Origin: Eudorina sp. 2006-703-Eu-15
Taxonomy: Eukaryota > Chlorophyta > Chlorophyceae > Chlamydomonadales > Volvocaceae
Direction: 5' to 3'
Length of the DNA: 64,000 nt
Assembly (NCBI GenBank): GCA_003117195.1
Contig: BDSI01000025.1
Location: 948,898 to 1,012,897, forward strand
Part shown: positions 12,047 to 22,614 of the stretch, piece by piece
Numbering within the stretch: the first letter of the stretch is position 1
Layout: every line of letters begins with the position of its first letter
Notes under the pieces: generated by a model
The model's database searches: none
What the model was told of the DNA's origin: nothing
Seen by the model: only the letters and a program-made list of their open reading frames with translations
Program-made: the position numbers and the translations under genes

Positions 12047-13433
12047 AAACTGAGCAGCGAAGGTGTCTCTCTCCTTTCGGCATTCCTTCCCCCAATCGGC
12101 ATCTCGTTGGGGTGACAGGGTATTGTGTTTGTGACGGTACGGCAGTTTATTTGCGGCGGAGAGACAAGACCCCTCGGCCGTCGGGCAGGATGTACGGCAT
12201 GATGGGATCGGATCGCCCAAGGTGGCGGGTGGGGCACACCCCTGGGGCGGGGCGGGGCGGGGCGGACAGTGGGGGGTCATGCCAGGGACAAGACACCAAC
12301 GCCGCTGGGGGGTGCGGTGCGGCGGCGGCAGCCGGGAAATGGTCGCGTAGGCGCGTTACAGAACCTCGACCCCGCATTCCCCGTACTCGGGAGACAGCTC
12401 TGGAGAGCAGGCACAGTTGATGTCTTTTTATTGCCCGCAGCTATAGCCGGGGCGAAGATCTGGCCAGAGTTTAGGGTTATCGTTGGTAGGGGGTTCCGAA
12501 GATGCCGGAGGGTCGGGTCTCAAGACGCGATCCAGGCTTTTAGGATGTTTCTGGAAGCTCCAGATGGGAATGAGGAAGGCGCTTCCCTGTAAAGCGGCTC
12601 TTCGCGGGAATGAGGGAGGCGGACTGAGGGTGGGGAAGCGAGATCAACGGTCCGAGTGTGTTGCCTTGACGACCGACAGGGGCGTTTGAAAGTGTTCGAA
12701 AGCCGGCGTTGGCGTTTCACTTGCCCTGGAAAGCAGGATACGGTTACCGTTGCAAACTTGAAAACCAAAATAGTAATTTACAGGTATTTAGATGAACCTT
12801 CTTGGAGAGCGCTTGCTTTTCACAACACCGTGGATCTGGCGGTCCGAGTACCTGAGCGCGCAGGAGCGCAGGTTTCGGCGCGCCTTTAACATGGATCAGG
12901 CCATGACAAGGACTTGCTGGAATTCTTCTCTTGAAATAAAATTTTTAAGCTGGTAGGATACTAGGATTGGTACCAGGTTGTTGTCTGTGCTTCAAAACCT
13001 AACTTTTCACCCGGTCTGGGTACTCCAAGGTCTGGCCTCCTTGTACAATTAATTCAGATAATGTATGTCTCTCAAAATTGATACCTGAAGAATTGATCGT
13101 ACGCGGTATACCGCTCTTGCCTGCTCTGCTTACCGCTCTGCCCAGCTCTGGCCCGCGCAGCACCAGGCGAGGCTTCACCGCCGTTCCTTATTGCCGCGAA
13201 ACGGCCGTGCTATAGCAACCGACAGTGCACAAAATGGTTCATGGCATGCGATATCACGCGCGTGGATCGTCTGTACGCCAGCACCGTCCACTCGGACGTC
13301 GGGTCAGTCAGGTAGGCTGCGTAGGCACTGCGGGCACCTCATAAATGAATATGGTTGCCACATCAAACCCCATTCCTGTTCGAAATATATCGCATGTACC
13401 CGCGACAAGACGTACCGCGTTTGAACAGGGGTC

Positions 13434-13751
13434 TCAAAGCGGCCCGACTCGCCGTAGCCGTCCCGAGCCGTCAGCGTCCCATCCGTTTTGGGATATCAAT
13501 GCTAGTTTGTAATGCCAAACTTCCAACTTTACTGTAACTTCATCTAAAACATGAGACTTGCATGTTTGACAGCAGCTCGTGGGTTTGCCCCGTGGTTCGA
13601 ACGATTCATCTGCCTGCCCGTCCTTGTCGCCCTTGTCGTGGCGCTGGCACACATTGCAGGTTTCGCCCAGCGCTGAAAACCACGTTGCGGAAATCAAACG
13701 AAAGAAGCTTCTTTCCGGTAAATCACGTTCTAGGATAATTTCATTGTACAA
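13434..13751 (-). other. unassigned 105-codon frame with paired cysteines
   Basis: This frame has no recognised homology. Its middle part reads CNVCQRHDKGDKDGQ followed, after about ten residues, by TSCCQTCKSHVL. That gives two C-x2-C pairs about 25 residues apart, the spacing of a zinc-ribbon or treble-clef fold. Its base composition is lower in GC than the neighbouring frames. It could be an exon or a relic of a mobile-element protein. No start context, splice partner or neighbour supports it as a complete gene. Confidence 0.2.
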
Positions 13752-14246
13752 TCAAGTCACCGTGTTGCCGCCGTCACCAGCTGTTCCTCATTGCCGTACC
13801 CACGGCCGTACCACCATCCTGCAAGCGCCACAACACGTCGCCAAGCGCCCAATTCTCTCCAAAGTCACACTGAAATGATCCGCGCCAACGCTGCTGGCGG
13901 TTCTGTGTGCCCGACTGCCCGTTGTTTTATAATGTAACCGTTACAAGGTGGCCGCCCGTTGTTGTGTGCCGCAGCGTCCACTCCACACGTCCGGAGCCGC
14001 GTTCTTCCCGCCACTTGTAGTCCAGCGAGGAGCTATGTCCTGGCGGCGTGGGGGCCGGCTCGGACCTCCTCGGCCGCGACGGACGCCCCACGCCCGGAAC
14101 TTCGATGCCAACGACTGAAACGAGCAGGGCAGCAGGCAGTGGAGTACATGCCAGGGTCTGGGGGCCTGGGGTCCCGACTCCTGCAGCACGAGAGCCACGG
14201 GGGCCTCGTCGCGGGCAGAGAAGGAGCCGTGTATGCGGTACAATAG

Positions 14247-14554
14247 CAGTAGCTTGCGGACCGGTGTTGCGGTGTCGGCCTCCGTGGACTGGTGGGTTTG
14301 CGGGTGAAGCGGACGGCGTGTGCCCCGGGTTGTGGCGGGCCTCAGAGGCGCCGGCCTTGTGTTTGATGAGAAGCCCACCCACCCACACCCTTGCGTGTGT
14401 GTATGTGTGTGGTTGCTGCGGGGCAGCCCCCACCTGACCGCGGCTGCACCGGGTCTGGGTGCTCCAGCTCCCAACTCCCCAGCGCGTCAAAACCGCCTGC
14501 GGATTCCCTGCATGCATCCAGACGGGAGGTCAGCATGCGGCCAGGACTGTCCCC

Positions 14555-14601
<47 letters not shown>

Positions 14602-14760
14602 GGCCGGGCGGGTCTCTTCTCTAAACACACACAAGGCCGGCGCCTCTGAGGCCCGCCACCCGCCAACCCGGGATTCACGCAGTCCGCCTCGCCGGCAAGC
14701 CCATCAGTCGCCTCTGGAGGTCGGTGCCCGCCGCACGGCCGACAACCGCTGTTCCACCTC
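14247..14760. repeat. long imperfect inverted repeat with (GT)n/(CA)n arms
   Basis: The left arm, about 14247-14412, matches the reverse complement of the right arm, about 14559-14760. Both contain CACAAGGCCGGCGCCTCTGA and the following GGCCCGCCAC. Roughly 80% of positions agree by eye over about 125 bp. The arms also extend into a GT-rich tract on the left and a (CA)20 tract at 14559-14598 on the right. The spacer is about 150 bp. It could be a foldback or MITE-like element, or a source of small RNA. Confidence 0.75.
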
Positions 14761-17183
14761 GACACGCCGCCCTCCTCTTCCCACCTGCAATCGGCACTGA
14801 TGGCCCCTCACCCGTCTACACCCCTTCCCCTTTTTTTGTTGGATCTCTTCTCTTCCCGTTCACAGGCGGCAGCACGGCACGGTGCGGCGCGGTGCAGCGC
14901 AACACAAGGGTCAGAAGATACCGCAGCGGTTTGGGTTCACCGCCGAAATGCCACAGCTTGGAGGACTTGAAGCCCCCGGAGGACTGCGGGTGTGTGGACA
15001 CACGCACCGCATTCGTGGTTGGGCGGTTGGGCGTGCTGGTAGCAGTGTGGGAGAGTCAGGTTCCCTGGTAGAGTGGGCACGGGGTGTGTTTCGGTGCACT
15101 TGTGGAGCCTATCCGGTGCGCCCTGGTGGCGCAAGTTCCTTTATGCAGTGTAGGAAGCTTTCGGCTGTCGCCGTTGGCTGTCACCGATGACCCGCGGGGT
15201 CCGCTGTAACATCCTAAAGAATGAAGGTAGGTTGCTGCTGCTGCTGCGCTGCGGGAGGTTCTGATCGTACTGTGTACGGGCCCCCGCGGGAGGCCGCCGT
15301 ACATCGGCATGCAGACGTGCGGGGCAATGCCGTACCGCCGTTGGCGGTTGGGTGTGACCGTGTACGGAACAGGTACCTCAATCCTTAAACCCGCACATGG
15401 GCCCGATGAGCGAAAACGAGTCCCGGATTCTCCGACGCCCCGCGTGCTAGAGTGCAGTGGACGAGTGGGGGCCACAGCGGCGGTGTAACGACGTGAACCA
15501 ACCCGCCATCGGGACCCCTGACTGCCTCGGTTGCACGCGCCGCCCGGCCGACAAAAGTGCGCTCCCTCCCCCACCGCCAGTTAGGTTGCACCTTCTCCGG
15601 TGAGCGCGGTACTCACTCCGTCCCCCTTCTTATTCCATAACTCAAATCGCAGCGGCCGACCTACGCACGCGCGATCTCCTCGTGCGGCCGCCTCGAAGGC
15701 AGGCAGGGCGCCCCGTAGCCTACGTCCCCGCGGTCGTTCACTTTAACTTTAAATATCGTACCGTATCAAGTGCAACGATGATGCAGAGGTCGCGCACCGC
15801 GAAGAAAAATAGTGAAGAATTCAGAATCCACATCAACAGCCGCTGCATGCATGTATGTCCTGACTCACGAAACGTCGGAGGAGTGGAAGAGTTGGAGCCT
15901 CCGGAGGGACGCGGGAATCGACGCAGCCACGTCGTCAGCCCCCGATTGATTGCCTTGCGGCTGGGGAAATGCCTCCCTCCCCTGCACACACGCGGCCGCC
16001 CCCACCCCACGGCGTGGGTGGTCGACGAGCCGCTCATGGGTATGGTATGCCTGCGGCCCGACTGCGGATGTGGGGGTACGGCACGCCGGAGGGCGCTGGT
16101 GGTGGTGTCCAGCTGCTGCCGCATCGCATCGCAAAGGAGGAGAATTACATGGCGCGTGGTGCTTGTGTACTGACAATATGAACTCGCGAAATTACTCTTT
16201 CAGTCGCGCTCTCCGCGACTTGCCCTCATTCGCAACCGTACAGCCCCGTCGTACTCTCTGTCAGCCAGAGACGCTTTCGGCGAATACACAGACGAATACA
16301 CAGAAAGCCTTGGTTTTCTTTCGTTTCGTTCAGCCTGAAACCCTATAGTACATGGCGCGTGGTGTGTCGCACGCAGGCTTACGAGACGCTTTCTCAGCGC
16401 CTGGGAGAGAGGCGGCCGTGGCAGATTGAACGTGCAGATTGCGCGCTGGTGAGAGAAGCGCGCACAGCGCACGAGATTTGCGGTAAAACCAAACTGTGTG
16501 CTGCAGCGCACCCCTCACACGCCCTGCACAGAAACCCTACCCCTCGGGCCGCACAAACCCTGGCCACCCTCAGAAGCATGCGTCATCTCCTCTCGAGGTA
16601 CGGACAACTGCACACAGCGCCGTACAAACCGACTAACAGCCAATCGAGGTCGCACGATTCCCGTGCGTGCCTCGATCCTCCGTTCAACAGTGCAACCAGC
16701 CCCTTAGAGCGCTTAATTTATAACAACCACACGACTTTCGGTCCCCACTGATACCACCACCAACATCCCTCCTTGTAGTAAACGCAGCGCCGCCGGCCTC
16801 CTGCAACCCACCCTCCCTAAAGAGTGCTCTGACCCACCTTGGCCGGCGCAGCTCCCGCCACCCTCTCTCTCCACACGTGTGGTGCACCGACGGTCCCACG
16901 ACCGCATCACGGAAACACCTCCATCGGCAGAAAACAATGCAAAGCATGAGCATGACTCCCGTTGGCTTGCCGTTGCTATCGGATCTGCAGTTCTGTACGT
17001 TCGTTGGTAACCACCACCACCACCACCACCACGCACCACCACAACCACCACCGCAACCACAACCACCACCGACACCTGGGCATGTGCATTGCGGCGAAGA
17101 TAAAGGCTCGTAGATACGGCACCCGATACCTGGTACAATTACATTATACGCAATTCACAAAGCTCCTGTACAAAGGGCTGCCC

Positions 17184-18150
17184 CTACCCGTTCCCTCGCA
17201 TTCGCCGGCCCCGGCGCCTGCTCGGCTTCACGGCGCTGCGCTCCATACGCCGGTGCTCCTGGCTGCAGGCCGAGCTGCAGTACCAGTACGGCAAGGACGA
17301 TGCCGTACTGCTGTACGTCGTCCCTGAATCCGGCCCTGCGGTGCCGCGGGACCCCTCCCCGAGCCCCAAATCGACCTCGCTGTCCCCTCCCAGATTGGCG
17401 CAGCCCGGGTGGGCGCACAGCGGCGGCAGCTGCCGCCGCGCCGCCGCGGCCGCCACAACCCAGGGCGGCGGCACCAGCGCCGCCACGCTCACGCTCCCGC
17501 CGCTCATCATGCCGCCCAACGCGATGTCGCGCAGCAGCGCCAAGTCCGCCTGCCCGAGTCCCTCCCCCTCCGCCACCTTGTTGCCCAGTCCTATCACGTC
17601 CCCGACGGTGTGGTGGTCCCCGACGGTGCAGTCCCCGGCCGCCATGTCCGCACTCAGGCCGCCCAGCAGCGTGCCGCCGCGCGTGGATCTGGATCTCACC
17701 CCGGAACCGGATCCAGACTGGGCCGCATCCGGATCCGGGATCCACGGCGCCGCCAGAAGCTGCCGGCCGCGGGCCGGGAACGCCACCATGGCGAGCAGCG
17801 CCGGCAGGGCGACGCCCACGGCGTCAGGCCCTCAGCGATCCGACGCAGCCTCCGTCCCGTGGGACGCGCAGGCGTGCGCCGCCCGCACCGCCACCTCCAT
17901 AAGGCCCGGCAGGTCCGCGGAGCAGGTGAGGTAGACGCGCACCAACGAGGCGCTCAGCCGCATCGCCACGTCGACGGCGCCCAGGACCGTCCCGGGGAGC
18001 GCATTGAACTGGGCCGTGTCCCGCAGGCAGGACTCGAGGAGCTCCCGGAGCAGCGGCAGCCACCGGGGCACCGCGAACGCCGCCAGCAGCCCCCACTTCT
18101 GGAATGGGTGGGCGGCGGTAACCGCACTCCACTCAACGTTTCCGAGCTTT
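17184..18150 (-). pseudogene. MYND-type zinc-finger protein, 3' fragment with an in-frame stop
   Basis: On the minus strand a frame enters near 18150 with QKWGLLAAFAVPRWLPLLRE. It runs through LRDTAQFNALPGTVLGAV and CASHGTEAASDR to a TGA at 17832-17834. The same frame then resumes without shift through LLRDIALGGMMSGGSVSVAA and the finger CAHPGCANLGGDSEVDLG...YWYCSSACSQEHRR, ending at TGA 17184. This arrangement (helical repeats, then C-x4-C, then YC-x3-C-x3-H) is typical of the large MYND-finger family of Chlamydomonas relatives. Only the 3' part is present, the finger lacks a clear last His/Cys pair, and one TGA interrupts it where a Trp codon is plausible. I infer a decaying copy. An alternative is a very short intron around the TGA, but no good splice pair is visible. 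Confidence 0.6.
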
Positions 18151-19117
18151 TTCACTTCAAGCCCCGGTCGTGTCCACGTCACCGCCGTGGACTGAGGCCG
18201 CGCAGGAGCGGTATCAGAGCTGCAATAACCCTGACGCTGACGAACCGCGACTACTGCAAGTAACCGCAATACCGCATTCAGCGCATTCCAGTAAACCGCT
18301 TCCCTACATTTAAGGCACAGACATAACATGTACCCTCCCCTGTGCGACCTCAACGCATACACGCGGATGTGTACACACCATGACAACTCCGCCGCTGCAG
18401 TCGCCCCACTGCCACATTCCATCCCAGCACAGAACACCTCCCGACATGACTGTACGGCACTCAGTCCCCATGCATGAGTCGTCGGGTGCTGCAACATGCT
18501 GCGGCGGGCACCCGGCGGCGGCGGCGGCGGCAGCGCACATCGCGTGAGCGCCGCCGCCGATGCAGGCCGGTCTCAACTGCCACTGGCACCTACCCATGGG
18601 TCGGCCACTGCGACCAATGCACACTACCACGTGCGCGTCATATTTTGGTCGAAGTACAAATGCAGCAATGCGAAGAGATTCATGATGCCACCAGGACGAA
18701 TTTCATTGCCAGGACCGGCACCCAGTGAGCCTTCTGGCAGCGCTGTTGGGATGCACAGGAATTGTACCTTATGTACGGCAGCGTGACGCGGCTTGTTATG
18801 AAACGGATGCCCGCTTGACCAAGTGTGGAGATGTGCAATTGCACGCCGTACTTGTAGTACTCAGTATTACGTGCCCTGCGTCTTCGTATCCAGTTACCCA
18901 TCACGCTGTAAACATTCCCTCGAGACCTTTGGTTCCCCTCGTCAGGAACCCCTTTCTGCCCCCATACATGAGTGTGTGTGCCTCTCCGGCGCCGCCTGGT
19001 CTCCCCCGGTCACGCTACCCCTTCGGTGGCTAGTCTGGATCTTTGTCTTTCGTCTGTATGTATGACCAAATCTTCGTCTGAACCTTATGGATCCGGCGAG
19101 ATACCCGCTGCCTGCAT
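18151..19117. other. 3' flank of the first F-box/ankyrin gene, inside the duplicated unit
   Basis: No gene is seen. From about 18230 onward the sequence matches 22050-22560 in pieces, for example CCGCTTCCCTACAT, ACTCAGTCCCCATGCA and GTCGTCGGGTGCTGCAAC. This shows that the duplication includes the 3' flank of the ankyrin genes. Confidence 0.6.
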
Positions 19118-21545
19118 CTAGGCCTCCACCCACAGCCGCAATCCCTCGGCCTCCGCTTTCAATGCGGCCCTCCTCGCCCGCTGCCAGTCGACCGGGCAGC
19201 CCATATCCAGGAGACGTTGCAGCTGCTGCGGACTGCACCCAGCTTTGATGGCGCTGTTGAAGGTCTCCCCGGCCGGGTCCCAGGGGCAGCCCAACTGCCG
19301 CAGGTAGGTCAGTGTGAGCAGGTCGCCGGAGCAGGCCCACTTCATGAGACACTCGTAATCCTGCTTGCACGGGCGCAAAAAGGAGGACATGATGGACATA
19401 AGGACAGGGCGTGAGATCTGTCCTACCTACAGTTGTCTGAAGGGGATGTGAGCCCATTGGAGACAGGTGGGATAGATCAGACAGTGTGGGGCAATCGCTT
19501 CACGTCATCCCTGCACGTTGAACAGGTTCGACATGTCCAGTTGAGCGTCAAAGAAGTCTGTGCTGCTGTGCTACCATCACGAGTTACCTCGACCCAAACA
19601 ACCAGAGCAACGAAACCATACAACGCCTTGCCAGACGTTGACCCTTCCCCTGGACCACCTGTGACCACCTGTGACATGCACGCGAACAGCGGCAACACAC
19701 CTACCTGCATTGGGCAGCCCTCCGCCGCAAGCATCTCCAGGAGAGGCAGGCTGCCAGATTCAATAGCAGAGGCGAATGTACCCTCGGCCCAGGGGTAGCC
19801 CCGCTCCCGTAGCCAGCGCATCATTTCTACGCTGCCTGATCCGGCAGCAAAGGACACCAGCCAAGCCCCCGCCTGCCGCAGCGCCTCCTCGCCCTCCGGC
19901 CCCGCCTCTGGCCCCGCCATCCACTGTAGCACGTGCAGGTGACCGTATTGGGCGGCCTCCATGACAGCATCCGCCGTCAGGCGACCGCCCAGGGCCTTGA
20001 GCTCCATCAGCCGGTCCAAGTTGCCATCATATGCGGCCTTGCAGATACCGTCCTCAAGATGCTGCATATCCAGCAGACCGTTATCCTGGAGATACCGCAA
20101 GACGGCTATGTTATGTGCCCGTACTGCTAAATTCAGTGTTCGGCTCAGGGTGCCAGCACTGGCCAGGAGTCCCCGCTGATGCAGCAGCTGCACGCGCTCC
20201 AGGGCATCCGGCCCAGTCCCCAGCACCGTCTCCACCAGGTCATGGAAGATCCATTTGGCAATGCCCCGGCCGGCCTGCTCCTCCAGCCACGCCAGCTTGG
20301 CCCGCCAGTCGGGTGTGGGACTGAAAAAGACACATCCAAAGCGCTCAGCGGCAGTTGAGAGTGGCCGGCTGCCATAAAGTGTGGGAAGCAGCCGCTGAAG
20401 GGAAGGCAGGTCCAAGCCCAGGATGGCTGATGACAACAGCTCCAAAATGACCGCCTCATCACCGTCGGGCAGCTCGCATCCCTTCAGGAGCCACTCCCCG
20501 AGGTCGAAGTCACCGTTCTTGAAGGCAGCGCACACCGCCAGGTATGGGACCGGGGATCCATCGGCCAGCAGCTCCTCACACGCGGCCCGTTGACCCGTGC
20601 CAGCGATGGCAACCAAGGCCTCCCCCCAGTACACAGGACGATTGGGGCTCTCCAGCTGCAGTAGCCAACGCACGATGTGGAGGTGGCCGGACCTTGCCGC
20701 TGAGGTAATCATGATACGTGTCTTATCGTGATTGCACGCATAGATGCAGTCCTCCCCCAATCCGTGCAGCCACTGGCACACCTCCAGGGAGCCGCCCGAA
20801 GCTGCGTGCTCGAACAGGCTGCGCAACGCCAACGAGCAGCCTGCCGCCCCGTGGGCAAGCTGCAGGTTCGCCAGCACGCCGCTGCGGGCCGTGAGGGTGA
20901 GCAGTCGGTTCCGCTGCTTCAGAGTCATGTCCCGCGTTGAGTCCGGCCTGCCCCAGCGCCACGCGAAAGCGTGTTGCGGCACCGGCTGGGACAGCCGGAC
21001 GACGGTGCAGCCCTGAAAATGCCTCGCCGCTGCTTTGTTGAGTAATTTCAAGGTAACAACCTCATTCTGTGCAAGGTTTTCTGCAACACGGTCCAGAAGT
21101 TCAGATGGCAGGTCGGCCCAACCCCGACCGACTTGCTGGTCGGTCATTTCCATAATGTCTGATCGTAAAAATATCTCAGCTGAAAGATGTAAAGTCGCCT
21201 GTTTCCGAGTCGCTGTTTCAAACTCCGTATACAAACTGAAGATGTCAAGAAAACACGAACTAAACAGGCTTCCAGCTTTCAAGCGGATTCCATCTGAAAA
21301 TGCCTGGCGATACTGTAAGGTTGTGGTTAATGAGCCGATGGCAAGTGATTGGGCATGCCGTACCCGCGCCCGTTGTCGTGGACTGCCCCCATGCCTCTTG
21401 AGATCGAAATGCGTCGGAACATACCAAATGCCCAAATCTGCGCAGCGGCTCGAATGAAGAACAACTACAGCCACAGCAACCAGCGGCAGCAGCCAATGAA
21501 GACGGAGCCCATTCCATCTCCACCTCATGTACCAACAGGATCGGT
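18230..21545. repeat. segmental duplication, unit A
   Basis: This unit comprises the 3' flank, the whole ankyrin gene A and about 390 bp upstream, and it matches 22030-25310. Upstream landmarks shared with the second unit are GGGCATGCCGTACC (21352 and 24860) and, further out, GAGATCGAA...GCATCGGAA-like and AAGACGGAGC. Copies are in the same orientation, so this is a direct tandem duplication. Boundaries are approximate. Confidence 0.75.
19118..21153 (-). CDS. F-box-like/ankyrin-repeat protein, copy A
   Basis: Two minus-strand exons, 21153-19705 and 19360-19118, join in phase 0 (CAG|GTAGGT donor) to 563 residues. Residues about 10-45, WADLPSELLDRVAENLAQNE and LKLLNKAAARHF, look like an F-box. 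The rest is a series of degenerate ankyrin-type helical repeats, such as SLEVCQWLHGL, GHLHIVRWLLQL, GHLHVLQWMAG, SVEMMRWLRERGYPWAEGTF and LLTLTYLRQLGCPWDPAGET. Proteins of this kind form large families in Chlamydomonas relatives and are presumed SCF-type adaptors, but substrates are unknown. The start at 21153 aligns with the paralogue at 24687; an upstream extension of the frame is not conserved. Compared with the paralogue, TAG replaces a CAA codon after LRLWVEA, so the C terminus is shorter by 24-25 residues. Confidence 0.75.
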
Positions 21546-22614
21546 TCGCCTACCCTACGAATCCCGATGTCCTGCGAACGGCGCGGCACCCCGTGTGCAC
21601 CACCCCGTGTCTTCTAGTTTCCTAACCACACGCCACCCCGTGTGGTTAGGGCGGTTTTGTCGCGAAACACAGCACCCGATGTGCCCGCAGCCTTGCGCCA
21701 GGAGGGCCAGGGGTGGGCCACCGGCTGCTCCCACGTTCAACGCATACCGCACACCCGTACTACCACACACCCGTACGGGTTCAAGATGTGGCTTCGCTGA
21801 CGTTGGAATACAGTAGATCGCGGGCCTCCACCCCGAGGGCCCCGAGGTGCACACACTGGCATGGAGCGCTGGTTGCTCACGCTTGGCATTGCGGTGTGTT
21901 GGGGAACCCGGTTGCGGCCACCGGAGCACCGTGGGGGCCTGGGGGCAGACCATTGGATGGGGTCAGGCCTTTCACGGATGAGTCCTGACGACCGACGGAG
22001 GTGCCCGCCGGTAGCAGGGCCGCAATGCACCTGACCCTACCTGCCGAACCGCACCACAGGTGACCGCCGTATCGCATTAACCGCATTTTCCAGTGAACCG
22101 CTTCCCTACATAAAAGGCAAAGACACCGACCCCGTGCTGGGCCACCCAACTGCATGTGGTGCCACAAGTAGTGTGCCGCTGCAGTCGTCCCATTACTGCA
22201 TCCAACCCCTGCACAGAACAAGACAGGCCAGCGCTGGACAGCACTTGACGGTCCGCATTCAACCCCGCCCTGTTTATAACAGCACAGGACAGCTCCCGAC
22301 ATGAATGTACGGCACTCAGTCCCCATGCAGGAGTCGTCGGGTGCTGCAACGTGCTGCTGCGGGCACCCGGCGGCGGCGGCATCAGTGCACATGGATGCGG
22401 GCCGGTCTCAACTGTCACCGGCACCGACCCACGGGTCGGCCACTGGACGCTGGATGTTGGAGGAGCGCCCGGCCGCATGACCAAGTACGGAGATGCGCGA
22501 TCGCACACCGCACTCGTACTACCGTAATCATTGATCGACACACGTGCGTCTTCGTATCCGGTTACCCCTCACGCTGCCCACGCATTATTCCACCGCAGTC
22601 CTCCCGATCCCGGA
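21154..22614. other. spacer between the two ankyrin genes
   Basis: No additional gene is seen. It contains the promoter side of copy A (up to about 21545), a short non-duplicated spacer with CACCCCGTGTG repeats (21590-21645), and the 3' flank of copy B. The spacer is GC-rich and has no recognisable open frame. Confidence 0.5.

Larger units (their letters stand above)
10832..17183. other. gene-poor region after the CURT1-like gene
   Basis: I find no gene I can support in this stretch of about 6.3 kb. It holds the presumed long 3' UTR of the CURT1-like gene, a (GGT)n run at 11336-11365, an AT-richer patch at 12660-13900, a long inverted repeat at 14247-14760, a (CAC)n run at 17010-17090, and copies of two dispersed elements (near 10650 and 15175; 13934). 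A minus-strand frame at 13434-13751 with four paired cysteines is noted separately. Confidence 0.55.

Noticed and set aside
19477..21528. 683-codon open frame for ankyrin copy A, including an upstream extension and read-through of the intron
   Set aside because: The N-terminal extension before 21153 has no counterpart in copy B, and the C-terminal part is the intron. The two-exon model matches the paralogue.
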